Source: Triatoma infestans (taxonomy: Eukaryota > Arthropoda > Insecta > Hemiptera > Reduviidae). Taken from it: a stretch of DNA of 64,000 nucleotides. Location of the stretch: the NCBI GenBank assembly GCA_011037195.1, contig JAAEAF010014402.1, forward strand, positions 157,116 through 221,115, read 5' to 3'. This document shows, in pieces, positions 1-11,779 of this stretch (position 1 is the stretch's first letter; the number at the start of each line of letters is the position of its first letter). Below the pieces are notes generated by a model that saw nothing but the letters and a program-made list of their open reading frames with translations, had not been told where the DNA came from and made no database searches. A program made the translations under genes and the position numbers.

Positions 1-889
1 GATTTTTATTTGTTTTGTAAGGATTTGAGATAATATAAGCATAACACAATTGAGATCATTCATTAAGCATTGGGGCCTGCCATGAACGCCGTTCTCTGCA
101 CTGCCTTCTGATAAAACCAAATGTTCTCTTAATCTCTTATCGTAGAGAGTAGCAATGATCACTGGATAAATTCTGTGTCTATAATATTATTTAGATCCTT
201 AATTGCCTCCTTCTTTTCTCAAAAAGAATTATATCCTAAGTATGATTGGATGTGAATAATTTAGCGTCCTTTTCTGGAGTTTTCATCAATGGCTTTTATC
301 CTTTTCCTTTTGACATCGTGGAGGAATTTTCACTTAATTATCGATAAAGTCAAATCTCAAATGTTTACAGAATAGTAAACTGAAATTATCCTAATGATCA
401 ATAGAGGGCGCTGAAAAAAAATATAATCGATTTTTTTTTTTTTTTAAGAAATTGCGTATTCCTATATACATTTACTAAGTGTGTGAATGTATCTAATCTA
501 TCTCTTAAAAAAAAAAATAGCCCAAATATTCTCCTGGGATTTTTTCATTTCCCCGAAAATTCCCCTCCACTTTCTCAAATTCCCCTAAATTTGGGGGAAA
601 ATACCCCAATCTGGCAACCCTGCTGTTTTATCACTGTTTCAAGACTGTTATTTTAGAAGAGGAATACTTTACTTTAAAAACTAAAATTATATAATTTCTA
701 TATTTAAAAGAAATATGTAATATTTTATCCAAAGAGCTGGCCAAAATTGTATAATAAACAGAATTAAATAAAAATAAAAAAAAAAGTACAAGCAATGAAC
801 TAGCAAAGAGAGGAAAAAGTGGGTAAAGAGTTGATATATTTAAGTGAGCAGCAATCAGTGTTACCATTAATGTGGTTGTCTCCTTGCCA
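1..889. other. AT-rich non-coding DNA, nothing recognised
   Basis: No gene or known repeat was recognised. Homopolymer T and A runs lie near 430-445 and 508-518. A short stretch at 541-625 is made of alternating CCCC and T/A runs and ends in a ctggcaaccctg motif; it could be the end of an old repeat, but this is not supported further. Confidence 0.4.
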
Positions 890-1360
890 TTACCCCCCCT
901 TACTGCTGTGTAACTGGTGGTGGTAGTGGTGAATATACTGCAGCAGAGTGGTCGTCCTGACTCTCTGGGCTGTGTGTTACCCTCAGGGAGGCAGAGAGTA
1001 CACAAGGCCAGGGGCAGGCAGATACACTACGATGAGCTCTAACTTATTTACTCTAGTTGAGGGAACTCCGCCGCCTCTATAAGCTAGCTAAGAGAGAGCA
1101 AGCCGGCACTGCTATTAGCGTACAGCACTTCCTCCTGTTCCTACACACAACACAGACACCAGTGTAATACTCTACACCCAATTCCGGCCACTACACGAAG
1201 AGAGAGAGAGAGAGTGAGAGGGTCCTCCGTGACCAGCCGCAATTATCAAACCTTACCAACATCAATTATGTATATAGCATATATCGACCCTGGTATACTC
1301 TTCTCTTGGTGAGGGCTTGCTTTAATACAGGTCCCATTGCTACCTACCTACTTTACCACT
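890..1360. promoter_or_regulatory. GC-richer island with TATA-like motif (speculative promoter or enhancer)
   Basis: Base composition changes sharply from the AT-rich surroundings. GGTGGTAGTGGTG-type trinucleotide runs lie near 917-933, a cctctataagc TATA-like motif near 1072-1083, and an AG run at 1199-1216. I found no splice-supported exon. Similar islands occur at 13266-13760, 29110-29470, 37690-37890 and 55150-55400. A promoter, an alternative first exon or an enhancer are all possible; composition is the only evidence. Confidence 0.2.
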
Positions 1361-1689
1361 CTGTAAACCTCTTCTTTTATATTTTCACTAGTTATTATCA
1401 TATTCTAATTAAATATTGCCAACATAAACTATAATATGAACTAAATTTCCCCGCCCCCTCTCAACTAAATGAATATATTATATTTTTTTATATATTATAT
1501 AATACTTTTTTCCATTTTAATTATTAAAAAATGTTTTAAACAACATTACCCAGAATTACTTGCCCGAATTCTTTTAAAATTATTTAATTGGTTTTTTTTT
1601 TTTTATGTCATGTAGATCCATTTATGGATATTATACTAAGGTTGGCCAGAGAGTTCGGTTTTAAATAAAAATGAATATAATTATCTTCT

Positions 1690-1925
1690 TCTTTTTTCCT
1701 TGGATGCATTAATTACACGGGTAAACTAGCAATCCCAGCCATTTTAATATCTCTTCTCTGGCCACTCAAGCTGGATTGGCACATTTTCTAAACTATGTGA
1801 CTTCTCTAGCTATGTCTAAGGAGATTTGTCGAGTTTCTTCCATACATCCCTTCTTATATCATCTATATAATCAGCTGACGAGAGGGAGTGTGGATTAATC
1901 GGTTTTGCCATCCCTTATTTATTAC
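1690..1925 (-). mobile_element. LINE 3'-end fragment (same family as 33568-35200)
   Basis: The segment containing ggccactcaagctgg, ttatatcatctatataatcagctgacgagag and the terminal ccatcccttat matches by eye the 3' regions at 12160-12395 and 33607-33835. Those lie in the 3' part of a minus-strand RNase H LINE. No coding sequence remains here. Confidence 0.5.
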
Positions 1926-2319
1926 TCATATGATCCAAAGATAATTATGTACATGATCTTTTGTAATCCTTAAATAGCTCAAATTAGTACCATACTTTAT
2001 TTACATATAGTAGGAAACAAATTATATATAGGTATATATATTAATATAGAGGGAGTCACATGACTCGGACGTATTGCTTAAGGACGTATTATTGAAGTCA
2101 TTTTGCGTTAAAAAAATGTCCAATTAAAAATGCTTCCTATCTGAGGTAGAGCCATTGAAAGGTGGACATCCTGAAATAAATTAGAAAAAAAAGATAAAGT
2201 TTGTTAACAAAACTATAAAAGGATCAAATTCCATTAATGTGTCTTCAATTATTGTCAGTTGTTCAATTAAATTCAGTTGTTTTTAGCTATTTTCAAGTGT
2301 CAATTTTGTGTGTGTTAAA

Positions 2320-2735
2320 TTAGTTATGTTTGAAATTACGGAACCGCAAAACGAAACAATATTAACAGAATTCAAACCCTCCAATCCAAGATCCTACGTC
2401 GACGCGCCTCATTACGTCTCCAATAAAACTATACCTACTGCCCCCAACATTCCATTCGTCCATACACTAGCGAAATCCAAGTATCTCAATTTCCACAGTA
2501 AACTTTCCCTCCATTCTAATCCTCTTGTTCATATTTTCTCTTCAACTACACTCCCAGAAAATCCTACGAGACGATTGAAGCGTCGTTGGCCCCGCGACCA
2601 ACTGGGCAACTATTGGTGGTTATCAATGGATAACCTACCATTCACGTCTTATTTTTATATACTCTTTGCATTATTAATTGTTACATGTACAGCATGTAGT
2701 TGTAAAATTCTAAATAAAAGAAAAAAAAAAAAATT
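2320..2735 (+). pseudogene. Jockey-like non-LTR retrotransposon, 3' end of reverse-transcriptase ORF (relic)
   Basis: The open frame here reads through DAPHYVSNKTI, PFVHTLAKSKYLNFHSKLS, and NPTRRLKRRWPRDQL. This is the recognisable C-terminal tail of jockey-clade LINE ORF2 proteins, which ends shortly after the thumb region. The upstream RT domain is absent, so this is a 5'-truncated copy. It ends in an A-rich tail near 2710-2735. The frame runs on by chance into the downstream foldback and gives a chimeric 216-codon ORF that should not be read as one protein. Related relics lie at 10245, 19061, 41200 and 43141. Confidence 0.7.
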
Positions 2736-2833
2736 ATTTATGTCAATTTTGTTATTGTTGTGGTGGTTGGTTCCGCAGAGCTGGAAAGCGTCAGAGACAT
2801 TTTCCGTGATAGCCTGCTTCTTCATTTTGTGGT

Positions 2834-2871
2834 CATCGACCGGTTTCAGGCGTTCGCCCATCATCAGGATG
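2834..2871 (-). ncRNA. Type I hammerhead ribozyme motif, family A, intact core
   Basis: Read on the minus strand: helix I strand CATC, core CTGATGA, helix II GGGC-GAAC-GCCT (one G-U wobble), GAAA, then CCGGTC and the helix I partner GATG. All invariant core positions are present. GAAA plus CCGGTC forms the palindrome ACCGGT, giving a very short helix III. Predicted cleavage follows the C of GTC, between 2838 and 2837. The short helix III suggests weak activity as a monomer and better activity as a dimer (known for minimal type I hammerheads). Confidence 0.72.
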
Positions 2872-2919
2872 TTTTTGTTGAACAGTGTAAGTCTATATTA
2901 TTACACTGTTCAACAAAAA

Positions 2920-2957
2920 CATTCTGATGATACACGAACGCCTGAAACCGGTCGATG
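2920..2957 (+). ncRNA. Hammerhead ribozyme motif, family A, helix II damaged
   Basis: CTGATGA is at 2924-2930, GAAA at 2944-2947, CCGGTC at 2948-2953, with helix I CATT/GATG including one G-U pair. Helix II has decayed: ACAC-GAAC-GCCT no longer pairs as in the partner arm. Probably inactive. Confidence 0.5.
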
Positions 2958-3002
2958 ACCACAAAATGAAGAAGCAGGCTATCACGGAAAATGTCTCTGA
3001 TG

Positions 3003-4163
3003 ATTTTAATGTTGTAGATTTATATAAGTTGTTAATTAAAATAACATAAAAATATATATTTTTCAAATGAGGAACTACGCCCCCCCCCCCCGATATTCAT
3101 TACGTATACAGATTTTGTAATCCTGTCCAGTTCCAAATCGCCATGTAATCGATAGAGTTCACAGTTATTTAAGAGATATAGGATCGATAGATTCCTAAAG
3201 CTATTGTTGAATGTGGATTGAGCTTTGACGTTGATGAAGAGAAATCCATATTAGAACTTATTGATATGTCAGTCCATTGCTAATGTGTGAGGAATTTTTC
3301 TAATAGTACAGGTGTTCAGCGAATGAAGATTGGGAGAACATTATGTAATTTTGACTTATACCCACAACCATCTCCAAAGAGTCCAGGACTTTGTTAACAG
3401 AAATTTAATGTGTATCTATTTCGGGAAGTCCAATTGGGTCCATTTTAGGTTCTAAATGATCAAATCTTCCTTGTGGACCGTCATTTAGATTGAATTTAAA
3501 GAAGAAGGAGTTAAAATTATAAGCTACCATTTCTTGCTCATAAAATGAAAAAATATGTATTTAATTGGGTAGTTCTTAAATACTCAGTTTAACTCGATAT
3601 AGTTTTTATTCAATAATTATATACACAGAAATTATCAGTAATTACATTTTGTATGCAAAATATTTTTAATCGATATCTTTCAGCTTACTTTGATCTTACC
3701 GAAATGAATTTCCTCCATATTTTTTGTACAATTAATTATTTATTATTATTATTATTTTTTGTTTATTACATTTTATTTTATTTATTTCTAATTTTTGAAA
3801 TTATTTTTTGTTTTGTTTTGTGCTCTTTTATTTTGTTTTTTTTTTTTAACAAAACTCACCAATTTATTTAATAACCACTTTGAGCTTGGACTAATAGTGG
3901 TGTAATAATTTTTTTATTTCTTTTTATTTTTCATTTTTTAAACAAAACAACAAATAAAACAGTGTTGTTGGCTAGTATTTAGAGGGGTTGTTGTGTGTGT
4001 ATGCATTTTCAATATAAATACTTAAAAAAATAATGGAAACGAAAAGCATTATGCGTCCCTTAAAAAATAAAAATAAATAAATAAATACAATCTCCCTATA
4101 TTAAATACTAGTAAACACACACAAAAAAAAAAGTATGAATGTGGGTGATGAATGTCCAATCAG
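3003..4163. other. Intronic or intergenic AT-rich DNA
   Basis: No gene recognised. A C-run lies at 3079-3090, T/A-rich low-complexity DNA at 3720-3960 and A-rich runs at 4060-4130. The stretch just before 4164 is the 3' end of an intron. Confidence 0.5.
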
Positions 4164-4275
4164 GCTGAGATCTCCAAACATAAGTTCGAGGTGTACACGT
4201 ACTTGACGCCGACCTTCTGCGACCACTGCGGCTCCATGCTGCACGGCCTTACATCACAAGGACTTAAATGTTCAG
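4164..4275 (+). CDS. Internal exon of a protein kinase C family gene (C1 domain)
   Basis: The exon reads [18 protein letters not shown], then [11 protein letters not shown], then TSQGLKCS, ending one base into the next codon. This is the first two thirds of a typical PKC C1 domain: His at the start, the PTFCDHCGS zinc-binding pair, the L-x-GL hydrophobic loop and QGLKC. C1 domains bind two zinc ions and recruit the kinase to diacylglycerol-containing membrane. The remaining Cys/His ligands must lie in the next exon. The acceptor is tccaatcag and the donor CAG|GTAAGA matches consensus. An in-frame TGA just upstream fits intron sequence. It is GC-richer than its surroundings, as expected under coding constraint. 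The sequence most resembles the second C1 repeat of conventional or novel PKCs; the isoform cannot be settled from one exon. No other exon of the gene was found here. Confidence 0.88.
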
Positions 4276-5138
4276 GTAAGATAGTCTCCAAATGCGTTAT
4301 GATCTAATGGGCCCAATGCTAAATAAAAAAAATTAAAAAAATAATATTTTTATTAGTTTTTATACTTTAATAATCTTTTTCAAATTAATTTTACAAATTT
4401 TTAGTTCATTTTATTTATTTTGTTTTTTTTTTTCTTTTTAGCGGGGGAAAAAAAATTATTTTAAATGGATCAGAAAGTGCTGAATTATATATTTTTCTTT
4501 TTTTAAAATTTTATTTAATTTATTTTTATTTAGATTAATATTGAAAGATTAAAATATTAATTCAGTTCGACAAAAGACACACACACACACACACACAAAA
4601 TAACTTTTATTAATCAAAACTCAAGTTTTCAAGAATCAATCAATCAAGAAACTCAAGTTTCTTCTTGCTCTTCATGGGTTTTTGATATCATCCCGGCGTA
4701 AGCGAGAAGCCGGGTCAACCCTTTGTAAATTGTTATTGTGCCATTGGGGATTAGTTTTAATTGCTTGTACTGTATATTCTACTGCCACATTGAACAATGT
4801 TGGAAGCTAATGGATCACCTTGCCTTAAATTGCCATAATATCGATATTCTATTGATAGTACATTTTGTACTTTTATTAACATATTGTTTTTTGTTCAATA
4901 TCATACCGGTCGAAGTAATTCAGCTTGTTAGGAATTCCTAAACTCCTTAACTCATCTATCTCTCTCTCTCTCTCTCTATAACTCAAAAACTAAATCTAAA
5001 AAAATCATTGTCTAGTCATAATCACATATCTTTTCAAACATTTACCTTACTGAAAAACCAGACCTTCTTAAAAGAAAGGTGCTAGCATATCAGTTTTTTT
5101 CACTCTATGCAATTAATCTCTTATTAGCGATGGACAGA
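4276..5138. other. Intron sequence with microsatellites
   Basis: This follows the PKC exon donor. It contains an AC run at about 4577-4597 and a TC run at about 4957-4976. Nothing else recognised. Confidence 0.5.
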
Positions 5139-5408
5139 ACTTTGTATTTATTCATAATATGAAGGGAAGGGAATAGCTAAGTGGTTGGTGTACTGGACTC
5201 CCACGCGGAGGACTCGAGTTCGAGTCCAGCTTTGCTACCCTTAGATTTTTTTCTTCCTAGGAGCCTTTACAGCTCACTGCCCGGTGATGGACAGTGTTGT
5301 CTATAACAGAGAACACTGTCTAGAGGCCGGCAGTGCACTGAGAAGCCTCTGGGCGCTAATGTCCATAGATGTTGACGCGCCTTAAATAAAAAAAAATACT
5401 TTGTATTT
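5139..5408 (+). mobile_element. tRNA-derived SINE, family 1, with target-site duplication
   Basis: The head contains an A-box-like AATAGCTAAGTGGTTGG and a B-box-like GAGTTCGAGTCC, typical of a tRNA-derived pol III promoter. The body contains CTTCCTAGGAGCC, ACAGCTCACTGCCCG and GGCCGGCAGTGCACTGAG, shared with four other copies. It ends GTTGACGCGCC followed by an A-rich tail. ACTTTGTATTT is repeated exactly at 5139-5149 and 5398-5408; about 10 bp lie between the left repeat and the recognisable SINE start, so the duplication is likely but not certain. Confidence 0.75.
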
Positions 5409-6660
5409 CGCAGGCAAAAGCGCGATCCTTCTGTAATTGTCACAGTTGAACTTCTTCCCCCTCTTCTGTATAAGGCAAAGAATAGGATCTTTTGGCATTT
5501 CTTCGTATTCATTATCTTCCAGGTTACCACACTGAACTAGGCTCTAGGCTGGGCATTACTTTCTGCCAATTTTTTTCAATTTTTTTTTTTTTTTCCTGAT
5601 TCTGTTCAACAAAAGAATGAATAAATACAACCAAAAAATAACTTCTTTTTTTTTAAAAACAAATCAAAAACATTTTAAACCAGAAATTAATGAAAGCATA
5701 ATAATTTTAACCTTTTCTAGTAACTTTGAAACCTGCTATATGCTAGAAATTTACAAATGCACTCTCTATTTCAAAATTGAGAACAGAGTGATTCCATTTG
5801 AAATGATTGCTTTGCCTTATATAAATTTCATTTTAAGAATTAGTCTAATGCGTTCCATAGAAGCCTGAATAAATCCATCCAACTGTAGTATCTTCTTCCT
5901 CATTAGAAACGGTTCTTTTTTGCTTTTATTTACTTTTAGAATGTATCTAGAAAGTTTCTAAATTGTTTACACAACTTTTTATTCAACATCAACCAGCTAA
6001 ATATAACAATTTAAGTGTAGCTTAAGTTATAAAAACATTTTCTTCACAGTGCAAACCATGTTTAAGATACTGTTTACTCACAATGTTTTAGTTTTATAAC
6101 TAAATTTACTTTAATATAAAATTTAATTAAGTCACTATACTTTAATTTACGTTACAATATAAATATTTTAATTTGCTTTCTTGACTCACGAACGATACGT
6201 TTCTACCGTTTACATTGTTTTTGGTTGTGTTTTTAGAATATCCTATATATGATATAAGTTTTGTTTTCTTATCGCGCTGCTTAACATTCTCAGCCTTAGC
6301 AAAGTCGATGATGGAACAACAACCTTAAGAACATAGAAAACAAGGAATGTATGTTCTTGGTTAAGAGCTAGAAGGGATTAGGACTTGCACTTTGAAAGGG
6401 TAGGGTGAATTTCTTTATTTGGACACTCCGGTCAACTCTGGCAATACAATGCAAGCTGAAATAAACAAGGTTTCATCTCGGTAGTAGCCGAGCTATTTCA
6501 GTTTAAGATACACCTAAGAAGAAACTGCTCTCGCAGACTTATCTCAAGTATTAAATACGTCCAATGTTAATATTCCACCAGAATAGAAGCCCTTTTCTAA
6601 TGTGATTAACTCGCCTCCCTTAAATTAAAAAAAAAAATAACTTTCTGAGCAATATCAGGC
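5409..6660. other. AT-rich DNA, nothing recognised
   Basis: Short open frames here are low-complexity or lysine/asparagine-rich and match nothing I recognise. No repeat boundary was identified. Confidence 0.4.
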
Positions 6661-6674
6661 AGAAGTTTCTCTGG

Positions 6675-7167
6675 TCATATCATATGAGCATCATATGAGA
6701 CTTTAGTAGAAGAGATACATAGCATACCGAGTCGGCTAGTCGAGAATGCAATTTGCTGTGATATTTGGCCACTACTATCTGCCAATTTTCTCATTATTTT
6801 TGTTTCTGAGAATTGCAGCCCCCCTTTAACCCCAAAAATTCTCCAATGTTTATAGGATTTTTCACTATTAAACCTGTAATTCGATGTTTCGTCGGTAAAA
6901 GGCAAATTCGTTTTCAGATCATCTGTAAATTGCATAATAGAAGATGATCCAACACATGTAACATTTGTGAGATTAATATTCACAATATGTTGACGAAATT
7001 AGCCAAAATAGACGACAAGATTCGAAATCACAGTGACATACATACAATACATTCATGAGTTTATGATTCGCTGTTTCTTCTTGGAGAGTGTGGTCCAGAT
7101 ATACGAGTATGTCACCTTTTAGTACACAGTTATAATTACCGTCTGAACATACGTACAATATGTACAA
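6675..7167 (-). other. Two adjacent open frames of unknown nature
   Basis: Minus-strand frames of 64 and 102 codons overlap slightly and have less biased composition than the surrounding AT-rich DNA. One contains SYKHWRIFGVKGGLQFSET. I recognise no domain. They may be a decayed transposon gene or chance frames. Confidence 0.12.
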
Positions 7168-7707
7168 TTTTTATTAGTAGGGCTTTTACGTTATTTCCAG
7201 CCACACACCGGCCAAACTGTCGAAAGTGGCAGGCACTGTGGCAAAGCTTGTTATACATTAAAGAATTAATGAACTCGGTACCATAAAAACCATAACCTCT
7301 ATCCTCTTAAATCTCTCTTAACTCTCATGTCTTCTTAAATTTTTAAAACATTTCCATATCAGTACTTTCTAGATCCATTTTCGCTATATATATATATATC
7401 TCAAACAGCATCTTTTACATTATATTACTTAATAATAACTTCTTACTTCTTTTTTTTTATCTAATTAAATAATATTTTCTTTAATGTATTTTTAATTCGT
7501 TATGCCATTAAAATTTCATGTTTACATATTATAATTAAAATGAATTTATGCTTAGAATATATATTTTTTTTAATAAATTCCATATTAAGCTGTTTTTAGT
7601 ATATTTATTATGATTGTTAATATTTCAAAATTGATTACAATCAATGTTTAATTATTTAAGTTTAAAAAAAAAATAATAAAGCATTGGGCTCATTAGTTTA
7701 TAGTTCA

Positions 7708-7744
<37 letters not shown>

Positions 7745-10244
7745 TATATATTCTCTAACGCGTCCAATAATATTTTCAAAAAATTTCTTATAAAACTCTT
7801 TATCAAGGGGCTAGCGCTTTGAACATAAGCTTGCATTTGAGAAAGTAGACGTTATTGTTTATTTCATTTTATTATTTTATATATATAATATTATTTTTTT
7901 ATTTAGGGTTTATATTTATAATGGCGCTTTATTTACATTTTTTTTATTTTTACAAAAAAAAAATTATAATAAAAAGAAAAATCAATAAAAACTAAACTAA
8001 TAAATAAAACATTAATTGATATTTTAAACATTAACACGATTCTATTATCGATAAAAGAAAACACAATTAAAAAAGTTTATTTTTGTTTTTATCTGGCTCA
8101 CTATTTGTTTTGTAACTTCGTTAATAATTTATTTGCCTGCTTGTTTTCTATTATAACATACATTATTAATTTTCTTCATAATCTTAATTTAAAAGGTTAT
8201 AAATATCATCAACCAACGTGGTTGGTTTAATAAAATTATAATAAAAAAAAAAAATAGATAATAAAGTCTCTGGCAAATAATAATTGAATTTCATTCTGTT
8301 ACTTTCTATGTATGTGTTTTTATTGAATTAGTTGTTTAAATTAGTTAGCTATGACAATAATCTAGTTTTTAGATTATTTAAGAAATTAGGGTTTTTCTTT
8401 TTACATTATTATTATTATAAACCATGACTTAAAATTATTTGATGAATTGTTTAAATTTCTGCCCGCTCCTGTCCACTATAATCAAATAATATTTTCTCCG
8501 ATATTCGCAGTTCTAAATCTGCTCTACGAAGTCATTAAAAACTATAAATGCGGCTAGGTTATAATGTTAAAGCTGGAAAAGACCTATATATAATGATACC
8601 TAATACAATAAACACCTTTTGAATAAAAATCGTCATTCTCTGAACACTCTCCCTCCCTTAAAATAGATTATAGTATAATGACATGAGCGCTGGCTGTATG
8701 GCGAAACAAAAAAAAAAAATGGAAAAAAAAAAACCATGACTTATATTTTTAATAATTTTAGTACTTATCTATTGGTACATAAATTTTAAATTTTGTCTGT
8801 CAGCTGTTGTTTTTACGAATTTTTTTTGTTGACATTTTAACATGAAACATAAATATTTTATGGCTTTTTTGTTTGTCCGTTTTTCTATCTTTCAATTTAT
8901 ATTACAATGCGACGAAATTACCTAGTCATTATAGTTGAACCAAACGCCGCCGTGGTGCTTTACACAAATCCAAAAAAAATTTGGATTAAAACATTTTGCC
9001 AATAATTCACACGTTAAATGAGTCCTGGAATAAGGTATATATACCCGGAGTGGGACCCATATATTTCAGAGTGCTTGTATAATAAATTATATTTGGATAA
9101 AACCATAAGTTACCACACTTTATTTACAGTAAGCTCATCGTGTCGGTGGCATAGACTAGTTATCCAATCCTCACTGAGACCTGTCTGTAGGTCGAACAAA
9201 ATTGCTTGAACCTTGGCCGGAACTGAAGGAACTACAGCCGACTTTGAATATGAAAGTCGTCGATTATATAAACGTTTAAAATATTGTATAGTGATGGGAG
9301 TGGTTTTCTTGCCCTAAGGACTTAGGAAAATTGTGGTGTTTACAACTTTAAACCCGTATAATATTTTTGTTGTAAATAATATTTTTTTTGTGTAAATGCT
9401 GAGACATATCTTAACCTCCCTAATTTAGTTTATAAAAAAAAAGTTTTTGAATTAAATCAAGCAGGAATATAACGAACCGCATTTGAATGTATGAATAAAT
9501 TGATTTATTTCATAGAATTGTATACATTATTTACAAAATATAAGAGAGCAGCTAGTAATGTATCTTTATTCTCCACTAAATGGCAACAGACAGTAGATTT
9601 AACTTGTTATGTTTGAGGGAAAAATGTACAATAAACCTCTACTTTAAAAGCACATGTTATGTATACTATTTAAATTACAAAAATATTGTATCTACTATTC
9701 TGTTATGGTTATATTGTCTATTGTCATAGTTTCCTATAATTATACAAAGGTGATTCTCAGAGTTAGCTGTGGTTTCAAAGAACTTTTTACAGATTTTATT
9801 GGTATATTTTTCAATGGTTTCTACTGCAGTTATGGAGTGAAAATCTGTTTGTTATAAGTGTCTATCGAGGTGAGTTTGTGGCCAGTCTTAGGAATTTTTG
9901 TTTTATATTATTTGTAGAGCCTTTATATTGCTATTGCAAGTGATTCTCCACGATGGGAAAGCGTAAAGTAGCATCGGGCCTCACGACCATCTTATAAATA
10001 AGTAGCTTATTTTTTGTAGAGTTTGGAATCTCTACTAAACAAGGGGAAATTTTTTTTAATTGCCATTTTATCTTTATTCAGTCTGTCTCTAACATATTCA
10101 CTAAATGTCAATACTTAACATAAGGCGACCAAGGAATTTCCCCTTGACGAATCGCATTTAAAATTTAACAAAGCAATTTTATATTGACTGGGACCTTTTT
10201 TGGGATAACTTAACACAGAAACTTAACTTAAACGTTCCTCTGAA
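7168..10244. other. AT-rich DNA, nothing recognised
   Basis: A TA run lies at about 7386-7400, a long poly-T tract at about 7711-7742, and A-rich runs near 8240-8255 and 8708-8732. No coding exon, RNA gene or family recognised elsewhere in the window was found. Confidence 0.4.
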
Positions 10245-10706
10245 AACACCTTCATTACACCGGTAACACCGTTAACGATAACGTTGAACTACTAACTAAC
10301 TGTATCCAGCAAAGCCTCCACTTCCTCCCTTCTACGTTTCCAATCATACCATCCATAAAGGCCTAAAAATTCCCTTCGTTTCTGCGATAGCCAAGTCCCG
10401 TTATCTAAAGTTCCATTCCCAACTATCTTCTCATTCAAATCCACTTATCCAAGCGCTTTTAACCACAACTCTCACCTCTAACCCATTAAGACGACTGAAG
10501 CGTCGATGACCTCGCGATCATCTGCTTAAGTAATCGGCTGTCTTAGGACAGTTGTGAGACTCCATTCTTAATGGTTTATTACGGCTGCCATCGCTGGACC
10601 ACGGCCTTCAGCCAATGCACACACATTCGCACGTTATCTATTTTACTTGTTGCATGTAAATTGTGCAGTTGTAAAAATCAATAAACGTGTTAAAAAATAA
10701 AAAAAA
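10245..10706 (+). pseudogene. Jockey-like LINE 3' end (relic)
   Basis: The DNA aligns by eye with 2370-2735: conserved landmarks include aaattcccttcgtttctgcgatagccaag, ccacttatccaagcgct, and aagacgactgaagcgtcgatgacctcg, which corresponds to the RRLKRR-WPRD tail at the DNA level. Frames are broken. It ends A-rich at about 10690 and abuts a HINE-like 3' end. Confidence 0.6.
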
Positions 10707-10754
10707 TTTGACACGATTACAATACTTCCTCTTACTAGGAGTAAGAGAAAGTAA
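10707..10754 (+). mobile_element. HINE-like element, 3' terminal fragment
   Basis: It contains TTTGACACGATTACAATACT followed by the terminal hairpin CTCTTACT-AGG-AGTAAGAG and the AAAGTA end. Only about 48 bp of the element remains. Confidence 0.65.
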
Positions 10755-11779
10755 TAAAGAAGGCAGGAATATAATATAATATACTATCCGCAGTTATTTG
10801 GGCACTTATCTAACCGAAGAGCGCCCATTTGTGGAAACAGAATACTAAACCCGCATAACTTGTCTGTTATGAATTCCATTCCAGTTAGTATAAACACATT
10901 AGCTTTTAAAGAATAAAAATTCGTCCCCCATTTTGTGAATTTTTCTAGTATATTGAATAGGGGGTTGCCCCTCCTGCTGTACAGTTGGAGGGTACATATT
11001 GATGCTCAAAACACTCAGTGATACTTGAATTTGTCTTTATTACAGTCAACCTATTGATCAAGAGCATAGTAATAAGTCTAACGTCACAGATTTCCTAGAA
11101 CTCCTTGAACCATCAACTATTCAGGGAAAAAAAATTGTTCAATCAAAAGTGGTAGGTTTAATCCATAAGTGCAGTCAATTTAATCAAGTGCAAAGGAAAT
11201 AATTTTTTTTATTGTTAGAAACCATTGTTTATAAAATATTTCTTCAGAATTCTATTGAATAAAATCGCACTTCTAATTTAAAATTTCTTCAATTGTAAAC
11301 TTCTAACAATACATTTAAAGGTCTTAATTATTATATAGTGCTAGAACCCTAAACTATATTGGAGTAGTTAGAAGAAAACGAAAAAAATTCTTGGAAAAGT
11401 ATGCAAACAAAAATGTTAGGTCTATATGAAGGATTGAAGAAAATCTATGAAGCCGATTTCAAGAAACTCGCAAAAAACTAAAAAAAATTATTCAGCAAAG
11501 TCGCTGAATTCTATTTGGCAGATTTTGATCAGATTTTCCTTAAAAAAAAAAAAAAAATTTTTATTCTCAGAGAATCTCAAAAAAATTTTAATTTCCAAAG
11601 AAAACTCTTCTTTGGAAAATTTGACAAGAGCCACAATATATTCTTTGTACCTATATCTGTTAGAGAAAGTATTAAAAAAAAAAAAATAATTACTATCTTC
11701 TATTTCTCTAATAGTTCCGCATTTTATGAACACTTGAAAAAATTGTTGGATAAGATATTTGAAATTTTTTAAAAAACAT
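10755..11779. other. AT-rich DNA, nothing recognised
   Basis: A and T homopolymers at 11543-11560 and 11674-11686 produce lysine/phenylalanine-rich open frames that are not credible genes. Confidence 0.4.

Larger units (their letters stand above)
2757..3002. mobile_element. Foldback element, HHR family A
   Basis: Two near-perfect inverted arms of about 100 bp (roughly 2790-2891 and 2901-3002) are separated by a 10-nt loop. The left arm extends outward to about 2757 with the family's GTTGTGGTGGTTGGTTCC end; the right arm stops at ATGTCTCTGA. Each arm has one hammerhead motif, left on minus and right on plus. It lies about 20 bp past the A-rich tail of the jockey-like LINE end. Confidence 0.75.

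Noticed and set aside
2308..2958. 216-codon open frame with membrane-like stretches
   Set aside because: It is a chimera of a jockey-like LINE 3' end, an A-rich tail and both arms of a hammerhead foldback; the second half is just translation of the palindrome.
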